This document shows positions 1 to 12,649 of a stretch of DNA of 64,000 bases, piece after piece; position 1 is the stretch's first letter; each line of letters opens with the position of its first letter. The stretch covers positions 10,607,277 to 10,671,276 of the forward strand of contig OY783195.1 of assembly GCA_963678675.1 (NCBI GenBank), read 5' to 3'. A program made the position numbers and the translations under genes. A model generated the notes under the pieces. It was given only the letters and a program-made list of their open reading frames with translations. It was not told the origin of the DNA and did no database searches. The stretch comes from Xiphydria camelus (taxonomy: Eukaryota > Arthropoda > Insecta > Hymenoptera > Xiphydriidae).

Positions 1-446
1 TTTATTTGTTAATCCATCGATTTGCCCCGTGCTCGCATGACGCTGAAAACAAAAAATAGAATTACCACAAAGATATTTATCCTTCCATCGAAAGTGAGGT
101 TAAAGCTATCAGATGGCAATTAAACTTATCTGATAGCAATTCTTCTGAGATACTGCCGTCTCCTTTCCTGCTCTTTATACACAGGCAACCAGAGAAAAGC
201 ACTGCATCCGTTCACTATCTCGATATTCGAAAAAAATGCAAACGATTATTAAACTATACGGAGCGTCTGTCACATTCACCACTATTGAGATTCATAACTC
301 CGATTACACTGAATTTTTACTTTTTATTAACAAGCGCGTCCAAGGATCGAAATAAACGCGAGGGAAATCGTTTCGCGAATGGAAATATTTTATTAATTTT
401 GAAAACCATGACTAAACATTCAAGGAATATATTCTCTCACTCACTC
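1..446. other. AT-rich sequence without a recognised gene
   Basis: Short open frames occur on both strands but none has recognisable protein similarity or splice context. I see nothing I can name here. Confidence 0.5.
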
Positions 447-897
447 TCACATACATTTGATGGCGTATGCGTGTGGCCGCATCTGTGTACACATTTCCGA
501 TCATGGCCGACTATCGCCGAAGATAGGCGGAATTTTTGTGAGATTTTGACATAAGTATATATATCGCGCGAGAAATCGGATTCTTGACTTTTAGGCACAA
601 GGGGCGTGGCTTCGCGTTGCTGAGGAAGAATCTCTGTTAATATGTAACTTATAACATTTATTCTGGTCTCTATCAATAGAGAATACTCAATTTATATGGC
701 GTAACTAAGCATAGTTTTGGTTATAATCGTATATTTATTGAGAAAATTCGATGTAAAAATTGAGGGGTGCAGGGGGGCAGACATTTGTGGTGTAAAGAGA
801 CACGGGTGCTCGCGACATCAGCGCTGTCGTGTCTGAGCGCGAAACTACTTGAACGAACATACCGTGAGGCACTGCAGTGTCTCTTGATATTTTCACG
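447..897 (-). repeat. Dispersed repeat, copy 1 (inverted partner at 23737-24190)
   Basis: The reverse complement of this stretch matches 23737-24190 along its whole length with scattered differences. Shared blocks include ATCAAGAGACAC at one end, the pyrimidine-rich run around 760-780, and CGGCCATGATCGGAAATGTG near 510. Neither copy keeps a convincing reading frame. The class is not identified; a non-coding transposon or SINE/LTR remnant is possible. Confidence 0.7.
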
Positions 898-1118
898 GAA
901 ATGCCGACTGATTTCATCTGTGCCAAATAGTAACTTATTGTTAGTGATCTCAACAGGATACAAATCTAACGGCCACAATCGAATCTTTCCCTGATGGCAA
1001 TAGTTATTTTTTGACCGGAACATTTTTCCTGTAAATGTAAGTGCGCCACAATGACCGCACTCAACATTAAGATCACCGACATTCAACGCTTGAACAGTCT
1101 ACCCTGGAACATAATGTA

Positions 1119-1415
1119 TTCTGTATTCTGTATTTGGCACTTACCACGCACTCAGCCTTCTGGACCATTATGCCCGAGCCACACTTGGGGCAACTCAGAC
1201 AGAGAGGGGTCCCCTCCTCCGCTCTCAACCCCCGGTGAGCACAGCGCCTCCATGCAGAAGCTCCCCTTCCCCTCCCCGAGTACAGCCGGTCTTAGCTCGA
1301 ATCTCGGATCCCGGAAAAATTATTTTTCCACAATCCGGGATTCGAACTCTAGACCTGTCGCCCAAGCAGTCTTCGAAAGGCCAACACTTTAACCACTCGA
1401 TCACTGCCGGCGACT
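1119..1415 (-). mobile_element. tRNA-derived SINE with perfect target-site duplications
   Basis: On the minus strand the element starts with a tRNA-like head. An A-box-like segment (AGTGATCGAGTGGTTAAAG, plus coordinates 1387-1405) is followed about 45 bases on by a B-box-like GTTCGAATC (1339-1347), the two halves of an internal RNA polymerase III promoter. The arrangement with an extended variable region resembles tRNA-Ser or tRNA-Leu. It ends in a short ATACAGA-type tandem tail. The 14-base sequence TGGAACATAATGTA flanks it exactly on both sides (1105-1118 and 1416-1429), as expected for LINE-dependent retroposition. It encodes no protein; the partner LINE is not visible here. Confidence 0.9.
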
Positions 1416-1746
1416 TGGAACATAATGTACCAGACTCTTCTTTTGCTTCTTAGGTCTTCCTCGCTGTCCATCCGCACTATTAGCTCTCTGCTTTTCTGCA
1501 CATCGCCGAACATTGTCCTCTCGCTTTTGCGCGTGTCTCCGTTCGCAATGCTCATCTTCTGTTATACTTTCTTCCACACTTCCACTCTTCAGTCACCATC
1601 GCTGTGCGAGACAGCGATTGAAAGACAGCAACCGTCGATGTGCTCACAGAAATGATTAACGTCGAAAAAAAAAGAATAGTAACTATGCACACAGTTCTGT
1701 CTAAATGCACGGTAATCAAATACTGTGCCAGAGCTCGATGGCTATC

Positions 1747-1932
1747 ACTGTCTCAATTCAGTAACTATTATATTACTGTTCTGTACTGTACTGTACTGTA
1801 GCGAACTATCGCTATTTTAAGAAGAGCAGTCGAAAATTACAATCAGTTCGAAATTAAAACTTCATCCATTTATCAAAAACTAATCCACCAGATTTTGCCT
1901 CTGATTTTTTTACTATAAGAAAACTTTATCAT
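1747..1932. repeat. ACTGT microsatellite and outer flank of the foldback element
   Basis: A short run of ACTGT repeats lies at about 1780-1800. Bases 1878-1932 are matched in inverted orientation by about 2790-2846, so they form a second inverted layer outside the foldback at 1933-2757, interrupted on the right by some 40 unmatched bases. Confidence 0.6.
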
Positions 1933-2757
1933 TATACCGCATGTCCTATGGCCAACCGCGCAGGTGAGCTGCGACCTGAATTCTTGACTTCGGCAGTATT
2001 TATGGTACAATTAGAGTGGGCTTCAGACGAGTGCGCTGCATAAGAACGAAAAGTGTCGACTGCTCTTCTAATAGCTGTCAATTCGGGAGATCGAAGCGTT
2101 TCGTGTAACCTCAAAATCGTAAAGTTTTGAATTAGTAGTGAATAATTTGTAGAAAAATGATGAGAAATAATCATAAATAATCTTCTGAATTGACAGCCAT
2201 CGGGAAATCAGACGACGCTTTTCGCTCTTAAGCTGCGTTCTTACGAAAAGTGTGAAACGTCTGATCTCCCGATGGCTATCAATTCGGGAGATCGAAGTCT
2301 AAGCTCGAAATCGTGAATCTTTGAATAAATGGTAAGTAATGTTCAGAAGTGAGAGTTAACAATCATTCGGGTTTTTTCGATGTCCAACCGAATTACACGC
2401 CACATGTGCCTATTTGTTTCAGAAATTATTTCCGCGCTAGCACCGCGCGTGTCTAGGAAGTAGTTTTACGAAGTGGCGTGAGCGATACCTAAGGCGTCAC
2501 AATTCGGAAGATTATTTATGATTATTTCTCATCGCTTCTACAAATTATTCACTACTAATTCAAAACTTTACGATTTTAAGGTTACACGAAACGTTTCGAT
2601 CTCCCGAATTGACAGCTATTAGAAGAGCAGTCGACATTTTTCGTTCTTATGCAGCGCACTCGTCTGAAGCCCACTCTAACTGTACCATAAATACTGCCGA
2701 AGTCAAGAATTCAGGTCGCAGCTCACCTGCGCGGTTGGCCATAGGACATGCGGTATA
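1933..2757. mobile_element. Foldback element, small member of the TATACCG-end family
   Basis: Arms 1933-2185 and 2507-2757 are inverted copies of each other. The outer ends read TATACCGCATGTCCTATGGCC and its complement. The same arm sequence, with variations, recurs at 25323-25640, 33580-33745, 35565-35700, both ends of the 36630-44210 palindrome, and both ends of 55343-57507. The centre (2186-2506) contains a further diverged partial copy with its own small inverted repeat. There is no coding capacity, so it must be moved by another element's enzyme if mobile. I could not find a clear target-site duplication. Confidence 0.8.
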
Positions 2758-2849
2758 TTGCACGTGAAATGTTACTGACATTCAAAATCAGATGATAACG
2801 GTTTTTTTATAGTAAAAAAATCAGGCAGAAAACTGACGGATTAGTTCGT

Positions 2850-3680
2850 GATATGCACGTGTGTGCGTGATTGCGCGGTTTAAAAAAATAATATTCACAA
2901 TTAAACAAGAAGAGGGGATAAATAAATATGTAATAAATTAACTACAGTGGTAATATTAAAGTAATAAAATAACTTTTACTTTTGTAACAATACATCGTAG
3001 TCACTTCTTACAAAAACACAATTGGATGTACAAAGAAAAATACATCAAGAATATACATACATTTTTTGGCTTAAATAGTGAAATTATTGACTAGTACTAT
3101 CAGAGAGAAACTGACAATATATGTATTATGCTTGTAATTCATATCCAACGCTTTAAAATACACTCGGTACCAGAGCTATTTAGTTTGACTTATGCGTGAA
3201 ACAGAAGAGTCTTCCAGTTCTATTAGAGTTAAACATTGCCCAGATTTTGTATTAAATTTGTAACTTCTACGAAGTTTGTATACTAGGTAATATATGTACA
3301 AGATGTTGTACAACATAAAGGTTCCGAGCGAAGGTCTCAACAATGAGGTAAACTACAAATAGTTGATGCTCCTTTACATTTGGTATCATCAGCACGGTAC
3401 CTTTTTTAATTGTTTTATTGCGAAATGTTATGCAATCTGCTAGATATACTTCGTCGATAATCTGCAGCGGTAACAGAGACGAGTATAAATAAATTCCGAG
3501 AAGTTCATTAACAGAAAATATCTTAAAATATTTGATTTCGTAAGGCTTTTCAATAACTGAAGCATTACATTAAATTCACTGACTCATTCGTAATTGCGCT
3601 TTTATTGCCAGTGTTTTGCAAATATTGACACGACTAAGAGATATGTGAGTTGTTATTTTACCATCCCAATTTTTGCTTTT
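2850..3680. other. AT-rich non-coding stretch
   Basis: No reading frame with recognisable similarity, RNA gene or repeat structure was seen. Confidence 0.5.
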
Positions 3681-3905
3681 TCATCTCATTGTTGCAAAGT
3701 GCCACAAGGGTTCAAAACGCCTCAAAATATATGGATAATAAATTAGATAGTGGTGTTTCGGTTTCAAACACCCGGAAAACAAAGAAGTAAGATGAGTCAA
3801 ATATTTGGATATTGAAGCTTCCAAATAGTCAGCTGTAGTTATATGAACCATGGGCGATGTTACTACATATATCAAAATGATCTCTTTTAAAGTTATGATT
3901 AGTTT

Positions 3906-4770
3906 TCAGTGACTATTATGATTATCTTTCGGAACGTACTCTCCGATTAAAATACCAATATTTTGTAACAAACAAAGTGATTCGCTTGCCGACATTTTGA
4001 TGAATATTTTCTTAATTTGATTAATTTTAATTTCACGAGGTTTGTTGCGCGCTTCGTAATCACCATAATCTAAATTTTTTATTCTATCATTGAGATTGTC
4101 GTAAGTGAAGAATTTTTCATTTATAATGAAATGATGCAAGGTCAAACCCAAGTCGTACTCGCAGATACCTTCTAAAATGTTGTGCACTGCATCAACCGTC
4201 ATCAGATCGATTGTTGATGCAGACGTAAGGTCGCTCAATATCGATGGTCCGGCGATACCCGTTAAACTTGGCTCTGGATGGATTACATGCTGTTTATAGG
4301 TTTCATGGGTCTGCATTTGACAGAACGATGCGTCTAATGTGGAACTCAATTAAGAACTGCTTGTTAAATAAAATCGACGAAATTGGCGGAACAATTTTTC
4401 ACGAAACCTAAAATAGTATTAATGGCGAGGTTATTACCAATAACGCCAGCTAGGGAAAATTATACGTTCGTTGAACCTGATGGAGTTTAAACAGAAATTC
4501 CATCGTGTCCTAAGAGACTAAGTTCATCAACTACTCTTGCAAAAAAAGCTTTCAACCAAACAGACTACTGATCGCGAGATTTGTAGAATGTTAGTAGAAA
4601 TATGTTTTCAGTCTTTGATTGTAGGTGAGCGGGCAAACAGGGTATCACTATGTAAACAGCTCCAACTTTCTCTACGCCTCTGTGACTCCCTAAAGGATTG
4701 TTGTTTTCGAAGTTATCTTGATAAAGTAATAATGGCAAAACTAATTTACCCTCAAACGAAGATTTCATAG
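3906..4770 (-). pseudogene. TNP2/EnSpm-like transposase fragment
   Basis: Two minus-strand frames look like parts of one protein. The upstream part (4768-4565) contains NNPLGSHRGVEK and AVYIVIPCLP. The downstream part (4349-3906) contains DAVHNILEGICEYDLGLTLH, then NDRIKNLDYGDYEARNKP and IKMSASESLCLL. These motifs recall a large arthropod family related to TNP2-type DNA transposases, here cited from memory of the family. The reading is broken between the parts, including around 4350-4480, so this is a decayed copy. No terminal repeats or target duplication were found. Assignment to EnSpm rather than another DNA-transposon group is tentative. Confidence 0.55.
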
Positions 4771-4779
4771 ATTTCCAAT

Positions 4780-5560
4780 GCTCTCCTTGAACTATATTGA
4801 AAATGATAGATTCATATTATATTTCTCAATCTCGTTGAGATAAGACATTATACCCTGGAATATATGCCTGGAAGCACAAAGAACTTTTTCAGAATATGTT
4901 TCAATGAAATAATTTGTATAGTGACAACTTTATAGTCCAATGTCAGAACGTCTGATGCTGGTGCAGGTTCAATATCGTCTTTTGTCTAACTTCTTTTGGC
5001 GGAATTATAACTTCCTCCTGATTTGAAGTACTCAAAAAATTGATATTCATTCCAGAATTTTTGAAAAAGTGATTTTCAATGTCATTGTCATAGTTTTATA
5101 AGTAGCTAAGTTACCTTGCTATTCCACAAGAACTCTCAATCTATCAATCATTTGCTGGAACATCAGAGTTACTGAATCCTGTTTGAAGAAATCTTCGAAA
5201 TATTTTATGATATCATGGATCCGAGTACGTGGAAAATCTTAAAAAAAATATAGCTCGCCCACTAAATTTACAGCAGATATCAGTAATGATTCAGCAAGTG
5301 TTGCGGGATTCATAGTTTAATACTTCAATATTTATCGTTCTTTACATTTACGTTATCTTTAGATTGTTTAATTATATAGGTTTATTATATAGGTTTAACT
5401 CGAACATCTGATATTTTAAAACGATTCCTTTTTCAAAAACCTATGCAATTTTTATACCAGTCATTCTCAAGAAACTCAAATACTTTGTTAATGTGCGTTG
5501 TCACTTTTTCTCCACGAACGGAAAGCTTGAAAATCGCTCTTTGCAAGAGCAACCATAAAG
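4780..5560. other. Probably the decayed middle of the TNP2-like gene
   Basis: This stretch lies between two pieces that resemble the same transposase family, on the same strand. It has no intact frame. I cannot align it to the family by eye. Confidence 0.3.
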
Positions 5561-5561
5561 G

Positions 5562-5798
5562 CTATTTCGGTTTTGGATAAGCGAAGTTACCGGTGAAAAA
5601 TATTTTAAAAATTATTGAAAGCCCTTCGACGACCGATTTGGTTTCATATCGGGCGTGGCCGATGATGCTGAAAAACGATTGTGGCAGTGTTAAGGAACCA
5701 ACGATTACCATGGACGGGTGTACAGTTTGATTCGCAATCTCATAAGACGCCAATTTAGTGTTGACAACTTCATCACAGTTTGCTCTGTCCTGTAACAA
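5562..5798 (-). pseudogene. Second fragment of a TNP2-like transposase-associated protein
   Basis: The minus-strand frame contains HPSMVIVGSLTLPQSFFS, then VVEGLSIIFKIFFTGNFAYP. A similar arrangement (a VGSL or VGDL motif, then a segment ending in KxFxxxNxxYP) occurs in proteins I associate with arthropod TNP2-like transposons. It lies upstream of, and on the same strand as, the better fragment at 3906-4770. No start codon context or splice sites could be assigned. It could instead belong to an unrelated gene. Confidence 0.35.
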
Positions 5799-5969
5799 TA
5801 TTAGGTATATTTTATAGAGCGTTCAACAGAAATAAGTACAAACATATTATATGTAACTCTCTCAGCTTAAACACGACATTGCTCCTGCGTTGTTGTATTA
5901 GTTACTCCGTTTTTGCTGAAGGTGTATTATAGACACCATAAATATAAATTCTTCGAGATGAAAAAATTA

Positions 5970-6080
5970 TATATAATCAGTTATGATCATATATGATCAC
6001 TTATATCTGATCAGATCCGAAATTTGTCTCTATGTGATCATATTTGATCATGTCTAATCATGTATGACCATATCTGCTCA
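5970..6080. repeat. TGATCATA-type simple repeat
   Basis: Imperfect tandem copies of a 9-12 base motif around TGATCATAT run through this segment. No function is evident. Confidence 0.7.
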
Positions 6081-6168
6081 AATACTACTGTCCGCATTTT
6101 TTGTTACTTAACTTCATCGATCGGCCGATGTTATCGAGTCCTCATCTGCTGCGCACTCCTGTGTAAGA

Positions 6169-6318
6169 TATACCCAAAGATGATGAATCTATCCGACCCG
6201 CTTTCAATCTATAAAATTTAAGATTGATGATTGGCTAGATTATTTTTTTTCGACCATCACGACCTTCAAAATTCGTAGCTTGAAAGCGGGTTGGACAGAT
6301 TCATGGTCCTTGGGTATA
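6169..6318. repeat. Short inverted-repeat MITE
   Basis: Arms of about 45 bases face each other (6169-6213 and 6278-6318). They share TATACCCAAG, GAATCT and the block ACCCGCTTTCAA. The spacer is AT-rich and non-coding. This is the size and shape of a miniature inverted-repeat element; the superfamily is not evident. Confidence 0.6.
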
Positions 6319-6329
6319 CCTGCAAGATA

Positions 6330-7190
6330 CGTTTCGAGTTATAAAGGGGCGATGCGCTTTGAAGGTCAAGTTCTTTAAGCTTCTCTGAGCTCTCAGTCAT
6401 GCATGCATTGTTCATATAACTTCATTAAAATTATTTATGAATTGAAGTGTATTTTCCTATTGAAGTTTTGGACTTCTGTTGCAGTTCAAATATACTCAAA
6501 ATGAACTCTAAAAAGTATGCAAGCTAAAATCAACCGATAAACAACTGTTTTTTCGATTTCATCAATCCATTGTGGTAGTATAAATATAACGCGCGCGTAA
6601 CTTTTATTCGTATGACGGGTCCTTGGGCAGGTCGTGTACCAGCCTCCCAATTCGGGCGGCTTTCTCTCTAATAATTCGGCCCGGACGTGCAACCGGGATT
6701 AGCTAGGAAATTCGGCGTCCACCGTTTTCGAAATAACATTTTATAACTTAGACCTCGGCACGTTTCCTCAACACTCCTTAGCGGTACGCAGGGGCAGTTC
6801 GAGGTAATGCCGACTTTCGAATAAACCCCGAAACGCAGAGGTACACCCTCTCCTTCGAACGTTCCCACGGGTCGCGTCAGGGTAGAAGACACGTAGCTCC
6901 CGCCTTGCCGTAGCGTCAGTCGATTCTTAATCGCCAATCAGAACAGTTTTCAGTGCATAGCCTCCTTCGTCGCTCGCACTCCTGACGCACATAGCCTCTT
7001 CCGTCGTTTGCGCTCAGTGTATCAGCCTCAGCGTGAACTTTACGACCGTGCTTATCGATTCCGCCGATTCCCGCCGGATTCCGCCGATTCCCGTGATCAC
7101 ATCCCAAGGAGAAATCGACGTCCCGCACGGAGCGGGCCTCTACGGATAACCGCGGTAAGTCCGGTAAACCGACCAACGCCAGGACGCACC
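6330..7190. other. Possible leader or LTR region of the BEL/Pao element
   Basis: The base composition becomes more GC-rich from about 6590 onward, just upstream of the retrotransposon coding remnant. I cannot find a matching second LTR or a primer binding site, so the 5' boundary is not defined. No capsid-like frame is readable. Confidence 0.3.
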
Positions 7191-10100
7191 ACGTCGCCGC
7201 AAAGCCTCCTCAGTGTCCGTTGTGCAATTCGGATCACTATTTACGGTCCTGTCCGTCCTACACGGCGCATTCTCCCGAAGAGCGCCAATCACTCCTCAAA
7301 GCCAGACACCTGTACATGAACTGCCTAGGCCCGCACCTACTACCAATGTGCCGATCTCCGCGACGATGCCGGAACTGTGGCTGTAAGCATCATACGAGCT
7401 TACATCGCGGATCGGCGGGTGATCAGCCAGAGTCCTCAAGGGCACTCCGGCAGACTGAGACTTCGGGAGAGACAACGTCCCCGACCGTCCACGTCAACAG
7501 CGATTCGCAAGCGGTCGGGCCTTCACATATGCATCATGCGGCAGCTTTCTCTGAACAGTTGCAGGAAGAATCAACTACGCTCCTCGCCACAGCCCTCGTC
7601 GTTGCCGTGTCTTCCATCTGAGAAACTAAGGAGACGCGAGCCCTGCTTGACCAAGGCTCTCAAGTTAATCTGATTTCAGAACACCTTACGCAAAGGTTGC
7701 GTTTGCCTCGTCATCGCACCCCACTCTCGGTATATGGAATGGAAAGTCAGATCCCCATCCGTACAAGAGGTCTCGTTACGGTAGAAGTATCGTCACGGTT
7801 CGACCTCAAGACCAGGTATCGTGTGGACGCGCACGTCGTCCCAAGGCTGTCGGGGTATTTACCAACTGCCAAGATCTACACTGAGAAAATCCCGCACCTG
7901 CGTGATCTGCAACTGGCGGATCCCGCACTCGAGCGTCCACATCGCGTCGAGCTTCTGTTCGGCGCTAGGACGTTCGCGCGCCTACTCCGAACAGGCGTGC
8001 GTCTCGGGACTGAAGACACTCCGCTTGCCCAGGAGACAGCTCTTGGCTGGATTCTATCGGGACCGAGTCCATCCCAACCGTCGGAACAGACAACCATCCG
8101 GAGGGCATCAAGTCTACACTGCACGGTGGATCGAAAGGTTGACGACCTGCTACAACAATTTTGGCTCCTGGAGGAAGCCCCTACGCGCCAGATACCGCTC
8201 AATCCAGAATAGTTCGCGTGCGAGCAGCATTTCGTGCAAACGCATCAATGACTCGTCAATGGCCGCTACGTGGTGCGACTTCCCCTGAATGATCGCATCA
8301 AAGATTTAGGATCAACGATGCACATCGCCACCAACGTGCTATCGCGCCTTGAACGAAGACTCAAGACAAAGGAAAGGCTGCGGACTTCGTACACTGCCTT
8401 TCTAGATGAATGCGAGGCACTCGGGCATATGGCCCTTGTCGTGTCTCTTTCCGAGCCTCGTAGCGAGCCTATCCAGTGCTACTACCTGCCTCATGACGGC
8501 ATTATCAAACAAAGCAGCAGCACAACGAAGCTCCGGGTGGTATTCAACGCGTCCCAACCCTCGGACTCTTCAGTTAGCCTGAACGACTACCTTCACGTGG
8601 GACAAAAATTACAAACCGAGTTACCGGATGTCGTAACACGGTGGCGATGCCACTCCATCGTATTCACTGCAGATATTGAAAAAATGTACCGCCAAATTTG
8701 GGTTGCCTCGGAGGATCAAGATTTCCAACGGATTCTCTGGAGACGATCATCGAACGAAGCTCCCCAGACGTTTCGTCTAACAACGGTAACGTACGGCGTT
8801 AATTGCGCACCTTATCTAGCTCTGCGTACGTTATAGCAGTAGGCGCACGACGATGGTCCACGATTTCCGGTCGGACATCTATGTCGATACGTGCTTTTGG
8901 GCGCTAATGACCTCTTCGCTGCCATCGAGAAGCAAGTCCAAGTGGTGGAGTTGCTCAAGGCGGGCGGCTTCAACCTTAATAAATGGATTCCCAACGATCC
9001 TGAGCTGCTGAGTCACATACCAGAAGAGTCGGGAAATCGCTCAAGCACTGCAGTTCGATGATAATAGCGCCTTCAAACTGCTGGGCCTCAGTTGGAGAGC
9101 ACACACGGATACGTTCGGGTTTCAGGTGCAAGCTCCGAGAACGGCCTCGCCAACGACGAAGCGGTCCGTGTTATCCAGCACGGCCCAATTATTCGACCCG
9201 CTAGGCTGGCTAGCTCCGGTGGTCTTGGTCATCAAGGCCAAGATTTTCCTGCAGACGTTGTGGGTCTACGGATGCGGCTGGGATGAGTCTCTCCCCGACG
9301 CGTTGGCCGTCACCTGGCAGGACTTCCATGCATCACTCACGGAGCTTGTGTCCGCCTCAGTTCCTCGTTGGTTGGGACTTTCCACTACCAGCCAATCCGT
9401 CGAACTGCATGGCTTCTACGACGCTTCCGAGCGCGCGTATGCAGCACTCATTTACCTGCGAGTCAACGATGACAAAGAGATCAGAGTCACACTGGTCAGT
9501 GCCAAAACAAAGGTCGCCCCGCTGAAAAAGATATCGCTCCCTCGACTGGAGCTCTCTGCCGCCACTTTATTAGCACGCATGGTCTCTCATGTGAAGGACG
9601 TCCTCGACCTAGGATCAATTCCCATCTACCTCTGGTCGGACTCCATGATCACGCTGGACTGGATCAGACAGTCACCTGCTCGATGGAAGACATTCGTCGC
9701 CAATCGGACCTCGGAAGTTCAAACGCTGGTGCCGCAGGCGCAATGGCGACCCGTCCCCGGAATTGAGAACCCCGCCGATTGTGCGTCTCAAGGGATCCTG
9801 CCGTCGGAGCTGCCGTCACATACGTTATGGTGGAAAGGACCAGCGTGGCTGTCTGCCGCACCCGAGCATTAGCCAGCGAGTCCGGTAAAGGTTCCCCCTA
9901 ATACGGACCTCTCGAAGAGCGAGTGCACGTCAATGTGGCCAGTACATACCGACGTGACGGATGGGATATCACCGACCGGTATTCCACATTAACTCGCCTT
10001 CTGCGCATCACCGCCTGGTGTATGCGGTACATTCCCCAGTTGCGAGTGCGGATTCGTTTCAATCACCAAGCCCAGGGACCGGCGACGAAGAATCCAACTA

Positions 10101-10197
10101 CCTGGCTCAGCCCAGCTGATCTTGACGCGGCGCGCATCCACTGGGTTCGACGACCTCAGTGTGCCACGACGAAATTACATTCGACTCCCGTTCAGGA
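7190..10197 (+). pseudogene. BEL/Pao LTR retrotransposon gag-pol remnant
   Basis: The coding remnant runs in order. First is a zinc-knuckle region starting CPLCNSDHYLRSC near 7210 and continuing with MNCLGPH and CRNCGCKHHTSLH. An aspartic protease follows at about 7640 (RALLDQGSQVNLIS). Reverse transcriptase is at about 8270-8990 (FTADIEKMYRQI, then TYGVNCAPYL), and RNase H at 9126-9870 keeps its acidic residues in FYDASE, LPRLELSAA, LWSDSM and NPADCASQG. It is interrupted by stops near 7619 and 8210 and frameshifts near 8836 and 8890; the second breaks the YVDD catalytic box, where only YVD remains in frame. The integrase part starts near 9920 and is cut off where the Harbinger relic begins. 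It cannot encode a working polyprotein. Confidence 0.9.
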
Positions 10198-10524
10198 GCC
10201 TTATTCTGTATTTATTTTTCGTAGACCGAATCGCTCGGTTCGGTAGACTATCGAACGGCGCAGTAATCGAACATTCGGTTCGGTAGCGTACATTACGATT
10301 CAGTATCGCTTATCAGGGACCATTTCGTTCGGTTCGATAGGAATCGAAGGGCTGCCGGGAAAATTGCCGAACGCCATGCGATGTTGCCGGATTGCTATGC
10401 TCCCAATCAATCAGAGTGCGTGTGTGTATTTTGTGGTCTGAATTCCAAGTTGGCGTATAATTCAATGTTTGTGGTTGACTGTCAACTATGTTGTTGTGTT
10501 GTGTTGTGTTGTTTGTGTTTATTT

Positions 10525-11720
10525 ATGATGAATAAGGTAATTATTATTATGTAAAATCAACAAAATTTGGTTAAAAGCAACCATATTTCAGGAAGAAAAA
10601 ACAAATCGTATATCTCTGGAGCAGAGGGAAGTGATGCTTCGGTTCATGAAGGAGCACGAAAATTTTGCCAGGGGCAAAATTTCAAACCTAGGACCTGAGG
10701 GTTCGAAGTTAAGGCCAAATTAATACAAAATCTGGCTGATGAGCTAAATAGCCGCCCAAACGGAGCCACCAAAAGTGGCGATAATTGGATGAAGGTATAA
10801 TGTTCTTCGACATAATAATATGTTTGTATTTACTACGTGATTAGTAAACTCACAGGAATTTTGTTTTACAGTGGTGGCAAATTGGAGGTCAGATGTAAAG
10901 TCGAAGGCTGCGAAAATTAAGAGGAGCTTCAATGGGACAGGTGGTGGTCCTCCCACGAAATTTACATTGACCCCTTTGGAAGAGGAGCTGGTGGCTTTTC
11001 TGGGGCAGGTTGTTGCAGAGGGTTTATCCTCAGTTGCGCAGACCCCATAGAGGCAGATGTATGTAGAGTATGGACGCGTTCAAACGTGCATTGGCAAGAT
11101 CCAGCCACAGTCCTAATTTACGGAGTAATTCTTTTAATGTCGTAGTTTCTCCCGAAAACGCATAATGCGAGTGGACCTTGCCGATGTACTTTCGAACGCG
11201 TCCGTATTTTATATTGTATACGTACTTTACATTGTTTATTGTATATCAGAGAAAAAGCCTCATGTTGTATTTTTTCTGATAGGCTTCTATGAGACCATCT
11301 GAAATTAATAACATGGTTTGGGAGGAGGTTGAAGAAAATATTGACATCTCCCTTGACACGGCTTCTGTGAGTGTTCTGCAATGTAACCCCTCTGAACCAG
11401 TCATCGTACCATCTCAGCAGTACTCAATTTTGGCAACTCCATCTTTGTCCGAGAAAAGGAGGAAAAGAAAAAACACTCGTTCAGAAAATGGTAATAATAC
11501 TCTAGTTCATGTTATAACCTGGAAATTAGCAGGACACTCGTATTTGCTCATGATTTCAGAAGACCCAAGCTCACAAGAGCAAAACCAACTATTAAAAAGA
11601 AAAATTCAAGTGAAAGAGGAAATGGTGGCAATCCAACGCCAATCTCTGGCCGTTCGACAGAAACAGGCAGCGGCTATAGAAAATGCAGCAATATCCATTA
11701 CGGATACCATGAAAACGTGA
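10525..11720 (+). pseudogene. Harbinger Myb/SANT-like DNA-binding partner protein
   Basis: A predicted first exon (10525-10536) ends at GTAATT. The second (10592-10794) follows TTTCAG and ends at GTATAA. A third begins after TTTTACAG at 10872. Exon 2 reads ISLEQREVMLRFMKEHENF, typical of the Myb/SANT-like or zeste-type domain in Harbinger partner proteins, and exon 3 includes WRSDVKSKAAKIKRSFNGTG. The C-terminal part (11289-11720) is basic and ends in a Gln/Lys-rich probable coiled coil. There is a frameshift around 10710, another at the exon 2-3 join, and a stop near 11050. A 134-base MITE also lies inside. In intact elements this protein helps import the transposase and bind the ends. Confidence 0.75.
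11071..11204. mobile_element. 134-base MITE nested in the Harbinger relic
   Basis: The terminal inverted repeats start TGGACGCGTTC and end with its near complement GAACGCGTCCG. Inverted similarity extends about 40 bases into each side. TA flanks the element on both sides (11069-11070 and 11205-11206), consistent with a TA-target (Tc1/mariner-like) MITE. Confidence 0.75.
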
Positions 11721-12649
11721 GTGTAATGAGGAAATACATACTATTATAATCTCTACCCCATGATAGATGGCCATCACGGGACAACAAAAATACTTGTCAT
11801 CTGACATCGTTATTTAAAACTATCAATGCAATGTTTAATCACGGTTTGACGGGAATTCTTTGCTCACGTGATGGTCACCTTTTGTGGGACATAGTTTTTT
11901 GTTTTTAATAAAAACGAGCATGCCGTGGCTACATTCCCTGATCATATTTTTGTTTTTTTGCCAGGTTACAAGATGCACTAAAAATGTGGTTAAAGAAAAA
12001 TTAATTGTTTTCTTTGGATTTTTAATTAAGTTTACCAAAGGACGAAGCCAAATAGGGTTAAACTACTGCCAAGAGTTTTTTTTGCAAGTTTAGAATATAG
12101 TTTATTGTTTATTAATTTAGTAAATATACATACATACCTAGCTATTAGTTGCTTTTATTTTACGAAAGAGCAAAGTAACAACATGCCTTATTATAAAAAT
12201 AAATAATCAAAATATTTATTAACTACTGGAGTTAAGCAAGGTAACATCATTAACAGATAATAATATAAACTTCGTGTTTTCATTTTTGCACAATTTAGTT
12301 GACTGCTGCTTTACGTAGCCTGTCCACCAACCTCTGCCTAACTACTTCAGCCTCTCGTAGGAGCCGATCACGCTGACGGCCTTCTCAAGGTCTAATGACA
12401 TTGTCCTGGGGTCCTCTGTCTTCTGGAATAATTTCAAATTGTGGAAGCCTAGCATCTAAACACTTATTGTGCAACTCTACACAAGCATTCACAATACGTG
12501 CTGCTTTCTCCGGAGAGTACATGAGGACACGATGGACATGGAGACATTGAAACCAGCTCTTCAAGTGTCTCCTTCAGCTGAGCCTTTTGGAGCATTACGG
12601 AAAGGAACACGAAGCCATGGTTCTTCGGGGTAGCTAGAGTCTCCTATAA

